NCBI RefSeq assembly: GCF_005116645.1 | Contig: NZ_SWCM01000003.1 | Span: 372,001 to 436,000, forward strand | Length of the DNA: 64,000 bases | Direction of reading: 5' to 3' | From: Desulfopila sp. IMCC35006 | Lineage (GTDB): Bacteria > Desulfobacterota > Desulfobulbia > Desulfobulbales > Desulfocapsaceae | Shown here: positions 54,025 through 62,750 of the stretch, piece after piece | Numbering within the stretch: position 1 is the stretch's first letter | Layout: each line of letters opens with the position of its first letter | Notes under the pieces: generated by a model | Database searches by the model: none | Seen by the model: only the letters and a program-made list of their open reading frames with translations | What the model was told of the DNA's origin: nothing | Program-made: the position numbers and the translations under genes

Positions 54025-54089
54025 ATGGCTAAGTAAAAAACTTCATATTTGGCAGCAACGAAGCAGATGAAGAATTTTTACGACGCCAT
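54025..54089 (-). repeat. REP-like repeat between hypA and hypB (F2)
   Basis: A 65-bp inverted copy: begins ATGGCTAAGTAAAAAACTTC and ends with GAAGAATTTTTACGACGCCAT. The middle is short, with the inner palindrome of F1 missing. Starts two bases after the hypA stop codon. Confidence 0.8.
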
Positions 54090-54142
54090 TGTAAAATTAA
54101 ACATTAATGGTTTTTCAAAATTTACTTCGACGAGGTAACATA

Positions 54143-54907
54143 ATGTGCGATACCTGCGGCTGCCCCAGCCCTTCCGACCATAGTCACGACCACGACCATT
54201 CCTCAGGTCATAGCCATAGCCACAGCAAAACCGTGGATGTGCACGCCAGCCTGTTTGCCGCCAACGATGCTCTTGCCCGGGCCAACCGCGAGCATTTCGA
54301 TGAGATCGGCGCAGTTGCGCTCAACCTGATCAGCAGTCCCGGTTCCGGCAAAACGACCCTGCTGGAACACACCATCGAGGCATTGAAAGGAGAGATTAAT
54401 ATCGGGGTTATCGAAGGCGATATTGAAACAGAACGGGATGCCGAACGAATCAGGGCAAAAGGTGTACCGGTGATTCAACTGACTACCGGTGGAGCCTGCC
54501 ACCTTGACGCGGCCATGACGCACAAAGGGTTTCACCGGCTACAGAAAGAACCTGGCGGAGAGGCGATAGAGCTGCTTTTTATCGAAAATGTCGGCAACCT
54601 GGTCTGCCCGGCCACCTTCGACCTCGGCGAGCATGAGCGCGTAGTCCTGGTTTCCGTCCCCGAAGGGCCTGATAAACCGGCTAAATACCCTAAAGCCTTT
54701 ACCAGTTCGCATACCTTTGTCATCACAAAAACCGACCTTCTGCCCTACTTTGATTTTCCGGTAGCAGAAGCAATGGGCGACGCGCTGCAGCTCAATCCTA
54801 AGCTCAGGACCATGGACCTTTCCTCCACGACCGGCAATGGCATGGAGAGCTGGCTCAATTATTTGCGCGAATTAGTTAAAAAGATGCGGGCCGTCAAGAA
54901 AGCGTAA
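54143..54907 (+). CDS. hypB: Nickel-binding GTPase HypB
   Basis: 254 residues. The N-terminus has MCDTCGC and a histidine-rich run HSHDHDHSSGHSHSHS that stores nickel. The GTPase has Walker A SSPGSGKTT and the metal site with Cys-His near TTGGACHLDA. Start ATG 54143, giving the N-terminal cysteine motif, is preferred over ATG 54107, which has no ribosome binding site. Confidence 0.95.
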   Translation: MCDTCGCPSPSDHSHDHDHSSGHSHSHSKTVDVHASLFAANDALARANREHFDEIGAVALNLISSPGSGKTTLLEHTIEALKGEINIGVIEGDIETERDAERIRAKGVPVIQLTTGGACHLDAAMTHKGFHRLQKEPGGEAIELLFIENVGNLVCPATFDLGEHERVVLVSVPEGPDKPAKYPKAFTSSHTFVITKTDLLPYFDFPVAEAMGDALQLNPKLRTMDLSSTTGNGMESWLNYLRELVKKMRAVKKA

Positions 54908-54920
54908 GGTGTGACTGGCA

Positions 54921-54955
54921 GTGACCGCCGTCGGCAGGGCGCCGACGGCGGTCAC
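54921..54955. terminator. Long hairpin between hypB and pta
   Basis: GTGACCGCCGTCGGC pairs perfectly with GCCGACGGCGGTCAC around AGGGC-type loop bases. Convergent genes flank it; no T-run follows. Confidence 0.65.
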
Positions 54956-54979
54956 GTGCACGACCAGGTACGTAATTCT

Positions 54980-57106
54980 TTACTCGCTCTGTTTATCCGC
55001 ATATGCCTGAACGGCAGTGATTGCGACGGTATTGACAATATCCGGCACCAGGCAGCCACGGCTTAAATCATTTACCGGTTTACGCAATCCCTGCAGAATT
55101 GGCCCCACGGCAATCGCGCCGGCCGATCTCTGTACCGCTTTATAGGTATTGTTGCCGGTGTTCAGATCCGGAAAGACAAACACCGTCGCCCTGCCGGCGA
55201 CCTTGCTGTCGGGCATCTTGGTCTTGGCAACCTCCATGTCAACGGCTGCGTCATACTGAATCGGCCCTTCGATCTCCAGGCCAGGATACAGTGTTTTCGC
55301 CATTTCCTGCGCAATTTCAGTACCTTTCCTCACCTTATCCACCTGCAGTCCTTTTCCTGATCTGCCGGATGAATAGGACAGCATGGCCACCCGCGGATAA
55401 ATACCAAAAAGGGCAGCCGTCTTGGCTGAACCGATAGCGATCTCGGCCAGCTGTTCGGCGGTCGGGTCCGGATTGACAGCACAGTCTCCGTAGGCCAGTA
55501 CCCGGTCATTCAAGCACATCAGGAATACGCTGGAAACAACCGAACAACCCGGTTTCGTCTTAATGAATTGAAAGGCGGGACGGATAGTATCTGCGGTGGT
55601 ATGCACCGCGCCCGAGACCATACCGTCGGCATGGTCTTTATAAATCATCATGGTACCGAAAAAATTCAAATCAACCATAATATCCCGGGCATTATCGAGG
55701 GTTATCCCTTTATCCTTGCGCAACTGATAGTAGGTGTCTACATATTCTTCAAGAAATGCAAATTTTCTCGGATCAATGATTTTTGCTTTTTCCAGATGCA
55801 ACCCCAAACTTCTGACCCGTTCGTGTATTTTATCTTCCCGTCCAAGCAGGGTTAGATCAACGACGTCACGACGCAACAAAATTTCTGCGGCCTTCAGAAC
55901 CCGTTCATCCTCACCTTCGGGCAGCACAATATGCTGCTTGTGGGCCTTGGCGCGCTGAAGCAGCTGGGACTCGAACATCTTCGGCGTAACAATGGTGGTT
56001 TTGGTCTTGATAATTCTGTCACTGAGCTCATTCATATCAATGTGCCGTTCAAAAACCGCCAGGGCCTGAGTTATCTTTCTGGTATTGTCCGGGGTAATTT
56101 TAGCATGGATATTATCGACTCGAATTGCCGCCTGGAAGGTGTTTTCATTTACTGAAATTATCGGGACCGTTTGCTTGAATCCTTCAATAACCCTCTGGAC
56201 CGGTGCTTCAGGAACCAATCCACCGGTCAACATGATCCCGGAGATGTTCGGCATGGTCATTGACTCTCCTGCAGCCAGACAGGCCAGAATGACATCGGAG
56301 CGATCGCCGGGAGTAATCACCAGCGTGCCATACTCAATCCTGTCCAGGAAATTTCTCAGCTGCATGGCAGCTATAGTAAAGCTGCGAACATGACGGGTGA
56401 GGTTTTCCTCCCCGTAGAGAATTTCAGCGCTCGACAGACGGGCGACCTCGCCTATAGAAGGATTACCCAGGTTTTCATTGTTTGGAATAACATAAACAAG
56501 CTTTTTCCGGTTTATGCTTTCTGAAAGAAGCCGCACCTCCATAGCTTCAGCAATTGCCGGATCAGCTCTGTTAACGATGGTTGCCACCAGGTCACAACTC
56601 CGTTCGGCGAGCGACTCATAGTACACCTTGATTGAGCGTACCACCTCCTCAATCGTCTTGTTCTTCGCTCCGGCTACCAGCATCAGGGGGCAACCGAGAT
56701 TATTGCTGATATCAACATTGATATCAAAATCAAAGGAGGCGGCCGCCCCTGCCAATTCAATACCTTCACACAGGACAAAATCAGCCTTTTCAGCCAGGTT
56801 ATTGTATTTAGCCATTATACCATCATGTAACTCTGCATTTCTCCCCATGGCAATAAGCTGACTGGCCTGGGCGACAGAATAGGCATACATCTCATGATAA
56901 TCCAAAGACAGATGATAGTGTTGCATGATAAGATTGATAGTATTATCCCGCCGGAGCTTACCGACCCTGGAATAATCATCCTCGATAAGCGGTTTAAAAA
57001 ATGCAACCTTCTTGATGTTTCTGGTCAAAAGCTCCATCAGGCCAAGGATAATAGCCGATTTTCCACTGCGGGGTTCTGTTCCCGCTACATACAGTTTATT
57101 TGCCAT
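54980..57106 (-). CDS. pta: Phosphate acetyltransferase (long form)
   Basis: 708 residues in three parts: an N-terminal BioD/AAA-like domain (TEPRSGKSAIILGLMEL), a DRTGG middle domain (about 215-330), and the PTA catalytic domain (about 385-700, with SVVSSVFLMCL and YSSGRSGKG). Converts acetyl-CoA and phosphate to acetyl phosphate. In a lactate oxidiser this leads to acetate and ATP; the acetate kinase gene is not in the window. Confidence 0.95.
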   Translation of the reverse strand: MANKLYVAGTEPRSGKSAIILGLMELLTRNIKKVAFFKPLIEDDYSRVGKLRRDNTINLIMQHYHLSLDYHEMYAYSVAQASQLIAMGRNAELHDGIMAKYNNLAEKADFVLCEGIELAGAAASFDFDINVDISNNLGCPLMLVAGAKNKTIEEVVRSIKVYYESLAERSCDLVATIVNRADPAIAEAMEVRLLSESINRKKLVYVIPNNENLGNPSIGEVARLSSAEILYGEENLTRHVRSFTIAAMQLRNFLDRIEYGTLVITPGDRSDVILACLAAGESMTMPNISGIMLTGGLVPEAPVQRVIEGFKQTVPIISVNENTFQAAIRVDNIHAKITPDNTRKITQALAVFERHIDMNELSDRIIKTKTTIVTPKMFESQLLQRAKAHKQHIVLPEGEDERVLKAAEILLRRDVVDLTLLGREDKIHERVRSLGLHLEKAKIIDPRKFAFLEEYVDTYYQLRKDKGITLDNARDIMVDLNFFGTMMIYKDHADGMVSGAVHTTADTIRPAFQFIKTKPGCSVVSSVFLMCLNDRVLAYGDCAVNPDPTAEQLAEIAIGSAKTAALFGIYPRVAMLSYSSGRSGKGLQVDKVRKGTEIAQEMAKTLYPGLEIEGPIQYDAAVDMEVAKTKMPDSKVAGRATVFVFPDLNTGNNTYKAVQRSAGAIAVGPILQGLRKPVNDLSRGCLVPDIVNTVAITAVQAYADKQSE

Positions 57107-57354
57107 GATATTCTCTACTGCAAAACTCCAAAAATTTTAAAAAATTGCTCGGCCTGCGGCCTGCATGTCACGTCGTGGAACACGATAAGATGTCTTCACA
57201 CCACGGGCAAGGTTTCGAAAAAGACGTCGAGTATACCCAAATTTTTCCGGAAATTCAAGTTTTTAGCGAAAAAATGATCCTCGCGTTATTGCTGCCGACA
57301 ATGGTCTAACGGTAAGCCAAATTATCGTATGGGGTTACGAAGCGTCACCAAGGA

Positions 57355-58968
57355 TCAGGAATGTAGTATTCGCCGCACTTCAGAACATTTTTCCGCGGCT
57401 CGAGCCGCAATTTTTTCCGCTTCACCAAGGGTTTTTTCTTTATAAACCGTATCCTGAATGTCCGTCATATTGATCAGCACATTCTGATAGGCTCCCCATA
57501 TCCCGGTTTCCAGGGCCCGGGCGCCAACCAGAGTATCTGAGCTCGAGGCCGGATTGCCGTACCGAGCCACTTCGCAGAGGCTGTCCCAGGCCGCATCACC
57601 CAGCCGCATGGTGGTCAGCGGCACCTGAATAGCCGTCTTCAGACCCGCCTGCATGCAGTCGTTTCGGGCTGCTTTTTCTTCCTCTGTATCCTGGGGCATC
57701 CGTACCCCTTCCATATACAGATTAAAGGCTGAGGTGTCGGCATCAATCATCGGGATAAGCTTGCCGGTGAGCTCGTGCAGTACGGGGATTGCCCGCTGCA
57801 TATGCGGCTGCACCGCTTCGAATTTACGCACCCCGTAGGTAAGTTTGGCAACCATGGCGCCAAGGGCGGTGCCGATCGCCGCAATGGCGGCCGACGCAGA
57901 GCCTCCGCCCGGTGCGGAGGTGCGGGCGGCAATTTCTTCAATGAAACCGCGGACTGTTGAGCCGGCCAGGGGCTCGACCGGCTTTTCAGCCACCCGGTAT
58001 TCAATAATCTTGTCCTGGGGAACAAAATGAGCCACGGAGTTCAGTCCCAGCCGCTCGACTGCCAGCCGTATCTTCTGATCTTCTTCATAGATAAACAGGT
58101 TTTCTTTTTCGATATAATAATCAGCCGCCATCAGCAGTGGCGCAAGCGGCACAAGCCCGACAATCTCGGAGCCGGCCACGCCGACATTGAGGGCAGCGGC
58201 TTCTTTTTTTACCTCCTCGAACAGGACATGGAGGGGGGTTACCGTAAAGTCAAGGAGGTTGACGGTCACCTGGGCCATATTATATTCCCGGACAAACCAG
58301 CCCATGCCCTTCACCTCGGCCAGTCGACCGGTTTGCTCTTCCCCCCTGCCCGCCTCGCGCAGGTTCAGGGCAATACGATGGGCCTGGTTCGGTGTCCCCA
58401 GGATATTGACGTTATAGGCAATAAGAAAATTGCGGGCACCGGTGGCGGTAATGCCCCAGGTCGGCACAAATTCTTGCGGCCCGAAATCCGGCTGCCACTT
58501 TGGATCCTTCAGGCGTGCCGCAAGGCCCTCATACTCGCCATGACGGATATCCGGGAGTTTTCGACGATAATCATGGGCCGCGGCGGCTTCGTACAGATAA
58601 AACGGCACCTTGAGTTCGTCGGCGGCCCTTTGGGCGAATCGTTTCGAGATTTCGACACATTCCTCCATGGTCACTCCGGTTACCGGTATAAACGGGCAGA
58701 CATCCATGGCGCCAAAGCGCGGATGTTCGCCGCTATGCTTGCGCATATCGATCAGCTGGGTAGCCACCCGTGCCGCGGCAAGAGCACCCTCGACCACGCT
58801 GTCCGGATCGCCGACGAAGGTGTAAACGGTTCGATTGGTCGATCTGCCGGCATCGACATCGAGGAGGGTGCAGCCAGCGGTCGTTTCAATGGCTTTGGCT
58901 ATCGCCTGGATGGTCTGCTCATTTTTTCCTTCTGAGAAATTGGGAACACATTCCACTATTTTTTTCAT
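57355..58968 (-). CDS. ftcD: Bifunctional glutamate formiminotransferase / cyclodeaminase
   Basis: 537 residues. The N-terminal half has the formiminotransferase landmarks VPNFSEG, VDAGRSTNRTVYTF and HSGEHPRFGAMDVCP; the C-terminal half is the cyclodeaminase (TSAPGGGSASAAIAAIG). It moves the formimino group of formiminoglutamate to tetrahydrofolate and then makes methenyl-THF, releasing ammonia. The fusion is the animal-type arrangement, also seen in bacteria. Last gene of the hutU-hutI-ftcD unit. Confidence 0.93.
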   Translation of the reverse strand: MKKIVECVPNFSEGKNEQTIQAIAKAIETTAGCTLLDVDAGRSTNRTVYTFVGDPDSVVEGALAAARVATQLIDMRKHSGEHPRFGAMDVCPFIPVTGVTMEECVEISKRFAQRAADELKVPFYLYEAAAAHDYRRKLPDIRHGEYEGLAARLKDPKWQPDFGPQEFVPTWGITATGARNFLIAYNVNILGTPNQAHRIALNLREAGRGEEQTGRLAEVKGMGWFVREYNMAQVTVNLLDFTVTPLHVLFEEVKKEAAALNVGVAGSEIVGLVPLAPLLMAADYYIEKENLFIYEEDQKIRLAVERLGLNSVAHFVPQDKIIEYRVAEKPVEPLAGSTVRGFIEEIAARTSAPGGGSASAAIAAIGTALGAMVAKLTYGVRKFEAVQPHMQRAIPVLHELTGKLIPMIDADTSAFNLYMEGVRMPQDTEEEKAARNDCMQAGLKTAIQVPLTTMRLGDAAWDSLCEVARYGNPASSSDTLVGARALETGIWGAYQNVLINMTDIQDTVYKEKTLGEAEKIAARAAEKCSEVRRILHS

Positions 58969-59039
58969 TTCACTCTCCCCAAACAGCCCGGTATCCGGTA
59001 GATCCCATGGACCACATGGGAACCAGTAACCCGAGTAAT

Positions 59040-60281
59040 TTATATTTTTTGCCCTTTTTTATAGACATCGACAACCGATGTTGCCCCGGCATGGTACGCA
59101 AGAATAACCGGGGAATCCCCGTCCAGAAGCAGGAAATCTGCCTGTTTGCCTTTATCCAGGCTGCCGACCTTATCCGCCATATTTATGGCATAGGCCGAGT
59201 TTAATGTCGCGCCGGTCAGCGCTTCCGCCGGGGTCATGTGCATGTTCAGGACGGCCAGGCCGATGACGAACTGCATCGATTCGGTAAAACTCGACCCCGG
59301 ATTACAATCGGTGGCCAGTGCCACGGGCACATTGGTCTCGATCATCAGTCGAGCCCGGGCATAGTTTTTTCTGAGACTGTACGCAGTGGCCGGCAGCAGG
59401 GTGGCGACAACCCCGGCCTGCGCCATCGCCTGGATATTTGCGGTACCTGCGGCAAGCAGGTGGTCGGCGGAACAGGCGCCCAGCTCAGCGGCAAGCCCGG
59501 CGCCACCCAGATCGTTTACCTCATCGGCATGGATCTTCACCCCCAGGCCCATCGCCTGTGCGGCTTTCAGCAGCCTGCGGCTCTGCTCTATGGTAAAAAC
59601 GCCGGTCTCGCAGAACACGTCGCAGAATCGGGCAATCCCTTGTTCTTTGACCCGCGGCAGCATTTCGTCAATAAGCAGGGTTACGAACGCGTCGGGATCA
59701 CTCTTATACCGCTCGGGGACGGCATGGGCGCCAAGAAAGGTGGCCACGATATCAAGCGGGGTGTCACTTGCCACCCTGCCGATAACCCGCAGCATCTTCA
59801 GCTCATTCTCCGTGTCCAGCCCATAGCCGCTTTTGATTTCCATGGACGTGGTGCCGAGCCGCAGCGCAGTCATTACGCGGCCAAGGGTATTGTCATAAAG
59901 CTCCTGCTCACTGGCGGCAGCGACCGCTTTAACCGAAGAGAGGATCCCGCCGCCCTGGCGAAGAATTTCAAGATACGCAGTCCCCTGCATCCGCAGGGCA
60001 AATTCCGCTTCCCTGAGGGCGGCAAAACACATATGGGTATGGGGATCGACAAAGCCCGGCACCATGCACCGGCCTTCGCAGTTTATTTCCTCTGTTTCCC
60101 CGGCGGTTTTTATGACAGCCAACACCTCTTGCTCATCGCCTGCGGCCACAATCAGACCATCTTCAACAAGCAGTGCGCCTCTCAAGAAATGGGCCAGCTC
60201 CCCCTGCTCCATGCCGGAGCACGGCCGTCCCTTGTCCACCGGACTGTATATTTTCGTATTACGAAAAAGTTGTTGTGACAT
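59040..60281 (-). CDS. hutI: Imidazolonepropionase
   Basis: 413 residues, amidohydrolase fold. VDPHTHMCF gives the metal histidines, KIHADEVND and ALATDCNPGSSF the further metal and catalytic residues. It opens the ring of imidazolonepropionate to formiminoglutamate. It starts about 100 bases after hutU's stop and about 70 bases before ftcD on the minus strand. Confidence 0.94.
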   Translation of the reverse strand: MSQQLFRNTKIYSPVDKGRPCSGMEQGELAHFLRGALLVEDGLIVAAGDEQEVLAVIKTAGETEEINCEGRCMVPGFVDPHTHMCFAALREAEFALRMQGTAYLEILRQGGGILSSVKAVAAASEQELYDNTLGRVMTALRLGTTSMEIKSGYGLDTENELKMLRVIGRVASDTPLDIVATFLGAHAVPERYKSDPDAFVTLLIDEMLPRVKEQGIARFCDVFCETGVFTIEQSRRLLKAAQAMGLGVKIHADEVNDLGGAGLAAELGACSADHLLAAGTANIQAMAQAGVVATLLPATAYSLRKNYARARLMIETNVPVALATDCNPGSSFTESMQFVIGLAVLNMHMTPAEALTGATLNSAYAINMADKVGSLDKGKQADFLLLDGDSPVILAYHAGATSVVDVYKKGQKI

Positions 60282-60384
60282 CCTCTGCCTCGCTCTAATC
60301 CTTTATCTGAGCTGCTTTGAAAAACCCCACAAGCGGGTGTAAGTGCCGTGGAGATACGTCTAAGCCTCTGATTTCAAATTTATC

Positions 60385-62445
60385 TCAGAATTTCTTATTT
60401 TTTTCACAGCCTTCAGGGGCGAAGGCACTAAAGAGATCAGCCACTGCCTCGGCCACCTTTTTCTCATCGGTCTGGAAGGGGATGGTAATCTGATCGCCAT
60501 TGGTGTTGTCTCTGTTATAGGCCATCGCCACTTCCATGGCATTGGGGTTTCGCGCCCAGTTACGGCGGGCGACACCGCCCATTACATCCCAGGACATGGC
60601 GCTGCGCAGGATTTCATCCACCCGATCACTGCCGTCCAGGACCATGCCGAAACCGCCGTTAATCGCTTTGCCTATCCCGGTTCCTCCACCGTTATGCAGG
60701 GCGACCAGGGACATGCCCCGGGCGGCATTACCGGCAAAGCAGTGGGTCGCCATATCGGCACAGACGTTGCTGCCGTCATAAATATTGGCTGTTTCCCGGA
60801 ACGGGGAATCAGTCCCGCCCGGATCATGGTGATCGCGACCAAGAATGATTGGACCGACCTCGCCACAACGCACCATGTCGTTAAACTTCAGGGCAATGGC
60901 CGTGCGTCCTGCCGCATCGGAGTAAAGAATCCGTGCCTGACTGCCCACCACCAGCCGATTGGCCTTCGCCTCTTTGATCCAGATATAGTTGTCGCGGTCT
61001 TCCGGCCGTCGCGCGGGATCGATGCAGCTCATCGCCGCCTGATCGGTTTTATCAAGGTCTTCTGCCTTGCCGCTCAAACAGACCCAGCGAAAGGGTCCGT
61101 AGCCATAGTCAAAGATCGGCCCCATGATATCCTCAAAATAGGACGGGAAGACAAAACCATCCTTGGCATCGACTCCGTTTTTCACCACTTCGGTCACGCC
61201 GGCATCAAAGACGGCTTTTAAAAAGGCATTGCCATAATCAAAGAAATAAGCCCCCTGCTGCGACAATTTCTGGATAGCAGCATAATGACGTCGAAGACTC
61301 GTATCGACCAGGGTTTTAAAAGTCGCCCGGTCGGTGGCAAGCAGACGGGTCCGTTCGGCAAAGTCAATTCCCTGCGGACAGTAGCCGCCATCATACACAA
61401 CATGACAGGAGGTCTGGTCGGACAGCAGATCGACCTTCAACTCCTTTGCCGCCAGATACTCGAGCAGGTCAACCACATTGCCGTGGTAGGCAATCGAGGT
61501 ATTGCCTTTCGCGGCCAGACTCTGCCGGGCGGCACTGACGACCTCGGCCAGATCGGCGGAGACGACATCAACCCAACCCTGCTGCCGACGGGTTTCAATT
61601 CGCGACAAATCAACTTCGGCGGTAATGGAAACCGCGCCGGCAATCTTGGCCGCCTTGGGCTGCGCTCCGCTCATGCCGCCAAGTCCGGAAGTGACAAAGA
61701 GCAGCCCGGCCAAATTGCCCGCAGCGTCCACCCCGCACATTTTTCGGCCGCCACCCAGCAGGGTATTGTAAGTGCCGTGGACAATACCCTGAGGACCGAT
61801 ATACATCCAGCCACCCGCGGTCATCTGGCCATAGGAAGAAACCCCCATCTGCGCCGCGATTTCCCAGTCGCCAGGATTGTCGTAGAGGCCGACCATCAAC
61901 CCGTTGGTGATAATCACCCGCGGATTGTCCGGGCTCGACCGGAACAGTCCCAGCGGATGACCGGACTGCATCACCAGGGTCTGGTTTTCGGTCATAACCT
62001 GGAGGTATTTTTTGATGAGCCGCAATTGCATCCAGTTCTGGCAGACGCTGCCGGTCTCTCCATAGGTCACCAGTTCGTAGGGGTAGAGGGCGACCGCAAA
62101 ATCGAGATTATTGTCAATCATCAGCTGGAAAGCCTTGCCGGCCAGACAGTTGCCTGCGTATTCATCAATGGGTCTGGCCGTGATCGGGCCAGAGGGACGA
62201 TAGCGATAGCCGTAAATTCGGCCCCGGCTGTTCAGTTCCTCGAGAAATTCCGGCAGCAGGGTTGCGTGATACTGTTCGGGAATATAGCGCAAGGCGTTTT
62301 TCAAGGCGGTTTCGGTCTGGCTTCTGGATAACCGAAAACCGCGATCCGGCGCACGTCGAATACCTGGTTGGAAGTCTTGCTTTTCCGGCAGTTCATCATC
62401 GAGTCGAATCCTCATGACCTCGGCAATCTGGGTGTTATGCACCAT
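60385..62445 (-). CDS. hutU: Urocanate hydratase (long form)
   Basis: 686 residues, about 120 longer than the common bacterial type, with an N-terminal extension like that of the eukaryotic and spirochaete forms. NAD-binding and core phrases: GGWMYIGPQGIVHGT, ITNGLMVGLYDNPGDW, GRDHHDPGG and SLVALHNGGGTGIGK. It hydrates urocanate to imidazolonepropionate. The first gene of the minus-strand hut unit, divergent from hutH. Confidence 0.94.
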   Translation of the reverse strand: MVHNTQIAEVMRIRLDDELPEKQDFQPGIRRAPDRGFRLSRSQTETALKNALRYIPEQYHATLLPEFLEELNSRGRIYGYRYRPSGPITARPIDEYAGNCLAGKAFQLMIDNNLDFAVALYPYELVTYGETGSVCQNWMQLRLIKKYLQVMTENQTLVMQSGHPLGLFRSSPDNPRVIITNGLMVGLYDNPGDWEIAAQMGVSSYGQMTAGGWMYIGPQGIVHGTYNTLLGGGRKMCGVDAAGNLAGLLFVTSGLGGMSGAQPKAAKIAGAVSITAEVDLSRIETRRQQGWVDVVSADLAEVVSAARQSLAAKGNTSIAYHGNVVDLLEYLAAKELKVDLLSDQTSCHVVYDGGYCPQGIDFAERTRLLATDRATFKTLVDTSLRRHYAAIQKLSQQGAYFFDYGNAFLKAVFDAGVTEVVKNGVDAKDGFVFPSYFEDIMGPIFDYGYGPFRWVCLSGKAEDLDKTDQAAMSCIDPARRPEDRDNYIWIKEAKANRLVVGSQARILYSDAAGRTAIALKFNDMVRCGEVGPIILGRDHHDPGGTDSPFRETANIYDGSNVCADMATHCFAGNAARGMSLVALHNGGGTGIGKAINGGFGMVLDGSDRVDEILRSAMSWDVMGGVARRNWARNPNAMEVAMAYNRDNTNGDQITIPFQTDEKKVAEAVADLFSAFAPEGCEKNKKF

Positions 62446-62476
62446 ATCACTCTCCCTGGTTTGTGTTCTTCATAAA

Positions 62477-62564
62477 AGGCGTCGTAAACACTCTTCATCT
62501 GCGCCGTTGTCTGCCCGTAAGAAATGGTCTTGGGGGGCCATTTTTCCAGCATTACAACGCCATC
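62477..62564 (+). repeat. REP-like repeat in the hutU-hutH gap (F3)
   Basis: AAGGCGTCGTAAACACTCTTC at the left and ACAACGCCATC at the right are the ends of the F family; the middle differs from F1. It starts 32 bases upstream of the hutU start. The rest of the gap up to 62750 shows no other element. Confidence 0.7.
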
Positions 62565-62750
62565 TTTATTGGTAATCATTTTCGAACAATAGTACCATCT
62601 GCAATTTGTACATACAAGTTCCAATAAACGAACGGATTAATGTTGATTTCAGCCTGTGTTGTCTATACAATAAAAAGCAAACATTCTTTAGAATATCAGC
62701 TCTGGAGCGTAGGGCTGCAGCTCCCCCATTCATTTCACAGGACGACAATA

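Noticed and set aside
61285-62331. Long plus-strand frame opposite hutU (348 codons), with similar ones opposite hutI and ftcD
   Set aside because: These are shadows caused by GC-rich third codon positions in the hut genes; no domains and no ribosome binding sites.
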